A stretch of 64,000 nt of DNA from Margaritispora aquatica (Eukaryota > Ascomycota > Leotiomycetes > Helotiales > Discinellaceae), in the NCBI GenBank assembly GCA_007644065.1, contig VJWN01000009.1:1-64000 (forward strand). The letters are read 5' to 3'. Made by a program: the position numbers and the translations under genes. Shown here in pieces: positions 56,918-64,000 of the stretch. The stretch's first letter is position 1. Each line of letters starts with the position of its first letter. Under the pieces are notes generated by a model. That model did no database searches, was not told where the DNA came from, and saw only the letters and a list, made by a program, of their open reading frames with translations.

Positions 56918-57608
56918 GTGTTTGGCGTTGTATTGTTGTCTGATGACGAGGGAGGTGAAGTGTGCATGGAGTGGTGCTGGAGGGTGTTAACTATGAGAAT
57001 GTTTAAGGAGGGAATGAGGGAGGGGCTGGGTGGGGTGGATGGATGGGTGGATGGATGAAGAGCGAGAATTGTACAAAGTCAAGAAGAATGCGTGGAAGAA
57101 CGTTGCTGGACGCAAAGAATATGCACTGCAATGCAAAGAACTGAACATATCATGTGCGTTTATTGAGTTTTGGGGGGAGGTTGTGTGTCCATGGTTTGTT
57201 GTGGACTGAGAAATGCAGAATGGTTGTCGACTAGGTTTTACAAACTTCACCATGTTAACCACGCAGCAGTTTCCGGAGTATTCTGATTTGAGTCCTTTGC
57301 AGTTGTGGAAGCGATATGCAGCAAATTAGACGCAGCTTCTCTTTGTCAGCAAGTGCATAGTCAAATCGATTTTCCTTTAATTGTTGAATTATGCCTTGCT
57401 GCTCATATGTCGACACTACGCTATCATACAGCACTGCAACGTCCCCATCCGCTGCCTAGCTTCTCATCGGCTCGTTTCCCAAGTCCTAACCAGCAGTATA
57501 TGCCTTGTAGATGCTTAGCATCCAGCAAATGGTCCGAATTACCAAACCAGCCTTCCCTGTACCCACTTCGCCCACCACCCCACCTATCCGCCTACCACCC
57601 AAGCTGTT
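56918..57608. other. Convergent intergenic region NUXM/eIF2B delta
   Basis: 691 bp with the 3' ends of both genes. A GGATGGATGGGTGGATGGATG run is at about 57036-57056. No gene is supported. Confidence 0.5.
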
Positions 57609-59101
57609 TTATCGATTGTGTTCGTTACCAAGACGATGCAGAACCGGTACTGAAGTAGGTGGCACGTTGCCAGACTCGCTCACAATCATATGGATGTACT
57701 CCGCTGGCGTGACATCGTACATGGGATTACAAAGCTGCAACCTCTTCATGTCCATCCAACCTTCCAGCTTGCCGCCTGGGATAACCAGCTCATCTGCAGG
57801 TGCGATCTCATTATGCACAATCGAATCTAAGGCCACCTTCTCGGTAAATTTGATCGTCTCGCACAACACAATGACAGGCTTATCCGCTTCGTGCGCTTCC
57901 ATTGCTACAAGAGCTGTACCGACACGCGAGAACAAGCGGCCGTTTGACATCATGGCGTGTGCGCCGAGGAATACCTTGGTTACGTCCTGAATATTGTGTG
58001 CGAGGCCGTTGATCAGGCAGTACCTGACGTCCATACCGATTCCAACCAGAGATGAAGCGAAATGCTTTCCTTCGTGTAGCGGTCTCGAGTCAACGATAAT
58101 GACTTTGAACTTCTTGCCATCTTCATATGCTTTCACAAGTGCACGCTGAACGACGCTGCTTTTTGCGTAAGTCATTATTACATCTCCATCTTTGATCTTT
58201 TCGGCTGCGCTCTCGGCTATGACTTTGTCTGCGAAAGTTACACGCTCACGGATGAAGATATCGATTGCTTCACAGAGGCCTTTTTTTGCTTCGGCATCTG
58301 AGGTACTGGGGTCGACCTTGGAGACTTCGAGCTTGAGCCAGCGAATGGCGTTACCCATTGATATGGAGAGAGGTCGACACGACGAGAGGTATTCGATTTG
58401 TGGGGAGAGAACATGTGATGTGAGATGTCGCGTAAGAGAGTTCATGGGAGGTGTTGTATACGATTCAATAACCTGTCTGCATCAGTTTCAAGTTCACAGG
58501 TATGGTATATATAGCGATCACTCACCCTTTTGAAAGCTTGCAAAGTTGCCACAAGTCTCGCACAGCTTCCGCAAATAGTATAATTGCTCATCTGCAATCC
58601 CAATGCCAAAACAGCGGGATGAACTTCCTTACTTGCACCAGCAATGGAGGTAGTTCTCGTCTTGTACAAGTGTCGAAAGAACTCCACAGTCTTGTCCTCT
58701 TTCTTTGGCTCATCTGGAACGACTGGTCTTTGAGCTCCACGAGTTGGCATACTCCTCACATCCATAGCCACAGATGGGCCCCTCTTATGCTGTCCCTTTG
58801 CGCCTTTCGCTGCCTCCACCTTCAAATTTGTTCCTGATGTTGCCGCTGCAGCAAGGACGGGTATTGGCGTAATTGTCTTGCCTTGTATTGTTTGTGCTCT
58901 CCGTGCTGCTTTCTCAGCTTGCTTTTGCTTTTTAAATTCTGCACCAGAGAGCTTCGATCCATCTTTAGATGCGGTGGGTTCTTGTGCTTTTGCCGCTTTC
59001 TTTCCCTCGTTTTTTGGTGGGTTCGTGCTTTCCGCGAGTATCGAAGAGTTGGATTCCTGAGTGGATGATTCCCCCGCCGTTGGAGGGTCTGAGGAAGGCA
59101 T
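57609..59101 (-). CDS. GCD2: Translation initiation factor eIF2B subunit delta
   Basis: Two exons (58526-59101 and 57609-58472, intron 53 bp) encode 479 aa. A Lys/Ala/Ser-rich N-terminal tail (KKQKQAEKAARRAQ) precedes the helical part (VEFFRHLYKTRTTSIAG, HPAVLALGLQM) and a Rossmann-like domain: VIMTYAKSSVVQRAL, FKVIIVDSRPLHEGK, VTKVFLGAHAMMSNGRLFSR, KPVIVLCETIKFTEKVALDS and CNPMYDVTP. eIF2B is the guanine nucleotide exchange factor for eIF2; delta is a regulatory subunit that senses phosphorylated eIF2-alpha. Length is near that of other fungi. The junction reads AFKR-VIESYTTPP, as expected for the family. Confidence 0.94.
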
Positions 59102-59869
59102 TTCGAAGCTTCAAAGGGAACCAAACAGGTGAAATTGAGTGACAAAATCTTCAGGTTGGTTGCTGTGTCTTTCTATGGCAGTAATGCCTGGTGTGGTATC
59201 GAGAATGCAAGTGAATAAAGAGGTGTCGAATATGGGGGAGTGGAGATTGTACGACGAAGACGTGGGTGTTGTGGTTTGGTCAAATGATGACTTGGGGCTG
59301 ACTTGTTTATCCACAGGTAGTGTTCGATGTTTCTCGATAATTGGATATGCAGAGTTTTGGTGGTTTGAGAACAATGTTAGGTCAATCGCAAGCTGTCATT
59401 CAAGTGTGTTCAATGTGGGGTTGTGTATGACTCTTGAGGGACATTTCCATGAGGCTGAAGATTAATTCTTGGCAGAAATGTTTTTAGTGGCCTTCTTTAA
59501 CATCCCTGCGCGCCGAGGCGGACAACTCGTATAAATACAGTTGTGATTGTATAAAGGCTGAGAGGAACATTTAACTGTGCAAGTGAGGGTTTGCTTTCGT
59601 GTTATATATCTATTACAATATAATTTATAGCAACTCCATACATGGGCATTCTACATGTATCTAGCTAGATACAGCTAGCATTAGAGACGAATATTGAAAC
59701 AAGCTCACCTTCGCCTCTTCTGATTCACCAATTCAAATTGAAGAGGAGAGGAGCCTCAACAGCTTCATCTTTGAATCGTAGTGACGATCGACTTATCGAT
59801 GTGACCATAAGGTGTGAACGGTTCAAATTCAACCACCAGTCAGCGTTATGCGTGGGCATCCCCATAAGT
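59102..59869. other. Intergenic eIF2B delta/mitochondrial IF-3
   Basis: 768 bp between two - strand genes. A 108-codon + frame at 59139-59465 lies in the eIF2B delta promoter and has no domain; I leave it out. Confidence 0.5.
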
Positions 59870-60712
59870 TTATGCTTTCTGAAGCCTTTCCTCTTCACCA
59901 TCCGCCTCCTCATTGCCTTCCTGTTCATCGACATCCTCTTCTTCGTCCTCTTCTACCTCAACTTCCTTCCCAGCCTTAATCTTCTTTGGCTTCGGTCCCT
60001 GAAAGAAGAGCTTAACCTCTCCCGGCACCCCCCCCTCAACAGGCATCTTCCCATCCATCTTCTTGACCTCCTTACTTCCCTCCACCTCCTCCATTGCCTT
60101 TCTGACCCTCTTAACCAAAGCCTCGCACTCCTCGACACTAGCGATCTTGCCTTTCCTCTTCTTCGCGAGAACCATCTCAACCTTCCACCCCTTCTCCAAA
60201 AATTGCCGCATCTTCTTCATCCTGTGGCCCAAATCCCCACCCCCAATCGCCCAGTTCAGCTCAATCGTCTTGCCCTGCTTATTCCCACTTGCTGCCTTGC
60301 GCTTCGCCTTCTCTGCGGCTTTCTCCGTCTCACGCATGATTTTCTTGTCGAAGATCTTGCATATGGGCGGCACGCCGGGCTCGCCCTCGACGATGGTGAC
60401 GAGCGAGTGCGTTTTGCGGTCAAAAGACTGGAGAATCGCAATCGTGGAGCGTGGCTCGTGCAGCTTGCCGTCTGCGTCGACAAGAGAGACGGAGCGAGCT
60501 TCGATTTCGTGGTCACGAGGCAGACGCGATTTAACTCCTTTAGCATCCGAGACGAAGGCATTGCGAGGGCGAGTGTGGGAGAATGATCGTGACTGGGGGT
60601 TTGAGGAGAACAGTGGGCGGGCAACAGAGAGCAATTGCGGTCGTTCAATTGGGGCAATAAAGACTCGATGTAAAGCTGCAGCTGTGCTGGATACGCATTT
60701 TGAAGTGCGCAT
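59870..60712 (-). CDS. Mitochondrial translation initiation factor IF-3 (AIM23-like)
   Basis: A single exon of 280 aa. A mitochondrial presequence rich in Arg, Ser and Ala (MRTSKCVSSTAAALHRVF) is followed by the IF-3 N-domain (RDHEIEARSVSLVDADGKL, TIAILQSFDRKTHSLVTIVE, PPICKIFDKK), a lysine-rich linker helix, and the C-domain (KTIELNWAIGGGDLGHRMK, FLEKGWKVEMVLAKKRKGK). The C-terminal about 30 residues are acidic. Yeast Aim23 is the mitochondrial IF-3 acting in initiation complex assembly. It is divergently transcribed from IMP1. Confidence 0.88.
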   Translation of the reverse strand: MRTSKCVSSTAAALHRVFIAPIERPQLLSVARPLFSSNPQSRSFSHTRPRNAFVSDAKGVKSRLPRDHEIEARSVSLVDADGKLHEPRSTIAILQSFDRKTHSLVTIVEGEPGVPPICKIFDKKIMRETEKAAEKAKRKAASGNKQGKTIELNWAIGGGDLGHRMKKMRQFLEKGWKVEMVLAKKRKGKIASVEECEALVKRVRKAMEEVEGSKEVKKMDGKMPVEGGVPGEVKLFFQGPKPKKIKAGKEVEVEEDEEEDVDEQEGNEEADGEEERLQKA

Positions 60713-60895
60713 GGTGAAGGAGCTAGTAGTAGTGTTAAGTAGTTGACAGTTAGGTGTTTACATTGAAGCTCCAAGCTCTCAAAAATCTTGACATGGAAGC
60801 CAAATCCCGTGACCTATATCAAAAGCCATCTCAACTCAAGTTGCTCACTCACTCCGCTGACTACTTATATTTCAAGATCTCATGCCCTCCAAACA
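60713..60895. promoter_or_regulatory. Short divergent promoter, IF-3/IMP1
   Basis: Only 183 bp separate the start codons of two genes for mitochondrial proteins (75 bp if IMP1 starts at 60788). The region has a CTAGTAGTAGTG stretch at about 60722-60733. Coordinated expression is plausible but not shown. Confidence 0.55.
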
Positions 60896-61483
60896 ATGGG
60901 CCCCTCTGGCCTCCTCACCACCCTTAGAACTAAGTTTAAGCGCTCACCACACCTCACCCACGGCTTCCGAATCTTCACAATATGCATCCGCACCGCACTG
61001 CTAACGCACCTGATCTGGACCTACGGATACAACCTGTCACCCACTCGCGGGCCATCCATGCTGCCCACCATCTCAGTCTTCGGAGACTGGGTTCTCATCT
61101 CACGCTTGTACAGGAGAGGGAGGGACATCAAGGTCGGCGATGTAGTGAGCTTTGATTCGGTGGTGGAGAGCAGGGAAAGAGTTATCAAGAGGGTGTTGGG
61201 AATGCCGGGGGATTATGTGCTGAGGGATACGCCGGGGAAGGGGAATGTGATGCTACAGGTATGTGTTGTGATGATTTTTATGATTGAAATTTGGCTAACG
61301 CAAGCAAAGGTACCAGAAGGACATTGCTGGGTAGTCGGTGATAATTTGCCAGATTCTAGAGATTCAAGATACTTTGGTCCTATCCCCCTTGCACTCATCA
61401 AGGGCAAGGTGGTTGCCAAAATATATCCGTGGAGTGAGATGTGTTGGATCGACGATGGCCTGCAACCTGTGTTAGACGAGTAG
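60896..61483 (+). CDS. IMP1: Mitochondrial inner membrane peptidase subunit 1
   Basis: Two exons (60896-61258 and 61310-61483) encode 178 aa. It shows the signal-peptidase-like Ser/Lys dyad: GPSMLPT with the nucleophile Ser and ERVIKRVLGMPGD with the Lys. The C-terminal box is VPEGHCWVVGDNLPDSRDSR. A membrane helix near HLIWTYGY precedes the active site on the intermembrane-space side. IMP1 removes sorting signals from inner membrane proteins. The intron (61259-61309) is exactly 51 bp and has no stop in frame, so ignoring it yields a longer ORF with a 17-residue insert. The ATG at 60896 gives a normal length; an upstream ATG at 60788 would add 36 residues. Confidence 0.9.
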   Translation: MGPSGLLTTLRTKFKRSPHLTHGFRIFTICIRTALLTHLIWTYGYNLSPTRGPSMLPTISVFGDWVLISRLYRRGRDIKVGDVVSFDSVVESRERVIKRVLGMPGDYVLRDTPGKGNVMLQVCVVMIFMIEIWLTQAKVPEGHCWVVGDNLPDSRDSRYFGPIPLALIKGKVVAKIYPWSEMCWIDDGLQPVLDE

Positions 61484-61901
61484 AAAGAGTAGATTTCTAG
61501 CATTCCAGGGAGCGAGGCATTTCGGCTGTATAAAAAAATTGTGATTACAATATTTGTAAATACCAATCAACTAGTGTTCAAAATGCACAGAAAGCTGTCA
61601 TTCAATTTTTGTGTTGCTGAGGTTGGATATCATAAGTCCTATCTAATTACATGTAATAAAAGGTTCAAAGTCGGTATGAATTGCAACAAGGTTCGATCAG
61701 AACGTCGAATAGCACCATCACTAGAAGGACGACAGGGTATGCCTCCGGTTTTCCCATCGTCCATCGAAAAGAGCACCCCCACTATCCGCAGCTCCTCCAA
61801 TGCTCGCTACTAAAATATGATATCCCGAATAAATGCGCCGAACACCTCGCCTCCCAGGCCCAAAATGCAATCAAACCAAGATCTATCTGACAACATCTCC
61901 G
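61484..61901. other. Convergent 3' region IMP1/VAC8
   Basis: 418 bp between the stop codons of convergent genes. No gene or repeat is recognised. Confidence 0.5.
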
Positions 61902-63940
61902 TTAGCCCTCGATGTGAACGGGTTTGTTCTGTCCCAAGAGCTGCAGAGACCGCTGTGCGAGTTGTACAACTTCACCCTCTCCGTCCTCCTCGCCTTCGTC
62001 ATCAGACTCGACCTGTGTCTCCGCAATGCTCTTGATCATTTCCACGATTTCTTCCGACTTTCCAATGAGACTGATGAGTTTCTTGTCTTCCGATTCGAGC
62101 AGTTGGAGAAGGGTCCAAATAGCTATATGTTGGAAGGTGGCATCTCCACTTGCCAGGAAGCGTTTCAGATAGCCGTGAATCCCACCGTTAGGCTCTGTCC
62201 AGTCTTGAATGAAAATCGAATAGTCACCAACTAGGCACATGTTAGCAAATTCTTGTTATTTAGCATGAATAATTTACCCTTTGAAGAAAGATTGCCAAGA
62301 GCTGCTGCGCTGTTACCCTGGACCTCGATACTTTGCGAGTCTGTTAATGGGATCAAAACATCGAATACCCCCAGGTTGAGGAGCTGAGTCTTCAGCTCGT
62401 CGCTTAAAGCAAGAACAGCAATTGCAGCAGTCATCTCGGACTGAACACTCAACGGTACATCAAGAACAAGTTGCTTGCACTTCTGCACCGCTCCCGCTTC
62501 TAGAACAAGAGCTTTGTTTCGGTCAGAGCTTGCAGCGAGATTGCGAAGTGTGGATATGGCGTGGCACTGAATTTCTTCGTTGTCTGTCGATCCTAGCAAA
62601 TCTACCAGAGGTTTTAAGAATCCGGCATCAATAATGGGCGACTCGTTCAGAGGATGTATAGATATGTTACGAATACAGGCGACGGCAGAGAGAATCAGTG
62701 GCAAATATGATGATTGTAAAAGACGAAGTAATGGTGCGAGACCACGAGCACGGACAATCTCTAGTTGATACTTCTCGTCGGAAGCTAGATTTCGTAAAGC
62801 TAGAGCAGCCTGGCATTGGACCTTTGGAGATGAAGAGTCCATAAGGTTGACCAAGGACTGAACAAGCCTGTTCTCGTTCTGTGCAAGTTTCTTCCGGTTG
62901 TTAGCATCAACAGCAATATTGCTAAGTGCAGTTGTGCAATAGTATTGGACATCCACATCGGAGGAGGAGAGTAGCTGGACAAGTACTGGAATCGCACCAG
63001 CGTTTACAAGTTGTTGCCGATTTTCATCTACCATAGGTAAGAATAATCAACAAACAGAATCATGTATGTAACCTACCAGAATGGGTCATATTTAACAATG
63101 CTCCGGTTGCGTTTCTTTGCACCCGCATATCTTTCGATTTAGCCAGCCGTGTGAGAGGTCCCAGAGCTCCAGACCTTGCAATCTTGGCCTTGTTGTCTTC
63201 GTGTGTAGCAAGATTGGTAATGCATCCAACCGCGTTGCATTGCACCTCAACGTTTGGCGACATCATTTGGCGGATGAGTGGAGTGAGGCCGCCGAGCAGG
63301 ACGATTGCGACTTTGTTCTCAGCTAGGTTGTATCAGTGTCTGGAAGCATCATGTCCAATTTCTAAGCTTACTGTTCACTGCAAGATTGCCCAATGCAGCA
63401 CTTGCAGCTCGCTGCACTTCGATGTCGGCACTTTGTAGAAGGAATAGAATAGGCTCGAGAGTATCCCGATCAACTTCGCGGACATCTGCTGAAAGTTAGT
63501 CTCCAGTACTTCCTGTCCGGTCCGTGTTTGTTGTGTGACTGCATTTGAAAGCAAGCTTCCACTCTCGAGACATCCCCCTTCAGGGTCTGACACGTACCTC
63601 GCTCAGTTATTTCTGCGAAAGTCAAGCTGGCACTTCGTTGAAGATCGACATTATCGGAAAATACTAAGGTGCTCAGAGCTCGTAGAGGCTCTCCAGAGAA
63701 GAAATCGGTTTCTCCGCGCTACCAAAACATCAGCCAAGGTATATCTAAGGTGGCAGATTCGTCCTACATTCTCTAAGTATTGCAGAAGATCTGCCACAGC
63801 TTCCCTTTCACTTTCGGCCAAGACTGGTTCGTATAAACCATCGCGGGATTTGCCTGTGCAGCATCAAAATCAGCCGGTAATTTATATCGCAGAGCTAGAT
63901 GCAGCATACCTCCACAGCACGAAGAACTACAGGCACCCAT
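61902..63940 (-). CDS. VAC8: Vacuolar armadillo-repeat protein VAC8
   Basis: Seven exons (63910-63940, 63768-63853, 63598-63718, 63372-63485, 63077-63322, 62278-63027, 61902-62230) give a complete 558-aa protein. It starts [16 protein letters not shown], with Gly2 for myristoylation and Cys4, Cys8 and Cys9 for palmitoylation. About eleven armadillo repeats follow, for example [35 protein letters not shown], and [16 protein letters not shown] Glu/Asp-rich patch ([12 protein letters not shown]) sits near the C-terminus. VAC8 acts on the vacuole membrane in inheritance, nucleus-vacuole junctions and autophagy. Introns are 47-112 bp. The start codon lies 60 bp from the end of the window, so the promoter is largely outside. 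Confidence 0.96.
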
Positions 63941-64000
63941 CTCCAAAGACCTGTCCCGCAGGACTGGAGTACTATATTAGGTGTGTACAGCTACTGTTGC

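Noticed and set aside
59139..59465. 108-codon + frame upstream of eIF2B delta
   Set aside because: It lies in the promoter, has no domain and no plausible neighbours. It may be chance.
59819..59835. GGTTCAAATTC resembling a tRNA B box
   Set aside because: No matching A box or cloverleaf around it.
59738..60746. Two long + strand frames opposite mitochondrial IF-3
   Set aside because: Leu-rich antisense of the Lys/Glu-rich IF-3 gene, without homology or splice signals.
1..64000. CRISPR array, prophage or bacterial operon
   Set aside because: No spaced direct repeats or operon layout; spliceosomal introns and the telomere show that this is fungal nuclear DNA.

Overview
The window starts at a chromosome end: 21 perfect copies of the hexamer TAACCC (1-126), the telomere repeat of filamentous fungi. 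Short introns (about 40-60 bp) with CTAAC/CTGAC-type branch sites, a fungal gene set and AT-rich mutated repeats that look like repeat-induced point mutation (RIP) point to an ascomycete (Pezizomycotina). Gene content would fit a leotiomycete, but the species is inferred, not proven.

Subtelomere (1-1.8 kb): two 5'-truncated LINE-type fragments lie head to tail against the telomere, followed by AT-rich sequence. Accessory zone (1.8-18 kb): an intact glutathione transferase only 1.7 kb from the telomere repeats, a class II aldolase, a secreted Ala-rich protein with Kex2-type sites, an HSL-type esterase, a TAP-type hydrolase, mitochondrial EF-Tu, two decayed genes with stops at expected Trp positions, and a KRE9/KNH-like surface protein with a frameshift in an A8 tract.

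Core zone 1 (19-26.6 kb): a membrane-anchored ubiquitin protease, ALB1, MFAP1 and POL12. A 2.87-kb hAT-type element (27114-29984), almost all A/T inside but with clean ends and an 8-bp target duplication, separates this from the next block. Middle block (30.8-51.7 kb): a small Cys-motif gene with an in-frame TAG, a 1300-aa ADF-H protein, a broken gene carrying four histone-H3-tail-like motifs, TOM22, a bestrophin-like channel, a DUF4211 protein and a HAM1-like protein. Core zone 2 (53.9-64 kb): SHG1 with a long RS tail, complex I NUXM, eIF2B delta, mitochondrial IF-3, IMP1 and a complete VAC8.

The genes do not form an obvious metabolic cluster. The common theme is housekeeping, with many mitochondrial functions (EF-Tu, TOM22, NUXM, IF-3, IMP1, possibly the ubiquitin protease) and chromatin/RNA factors (SHG1, MFAP1, H3-mimic). 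Most multi-exon models were assembled by hand from splice signals and reading-frame continuity; exon coordinates are in each entry. The most unusual object is the H3-tail mimic at 38.0-39.9 kb.
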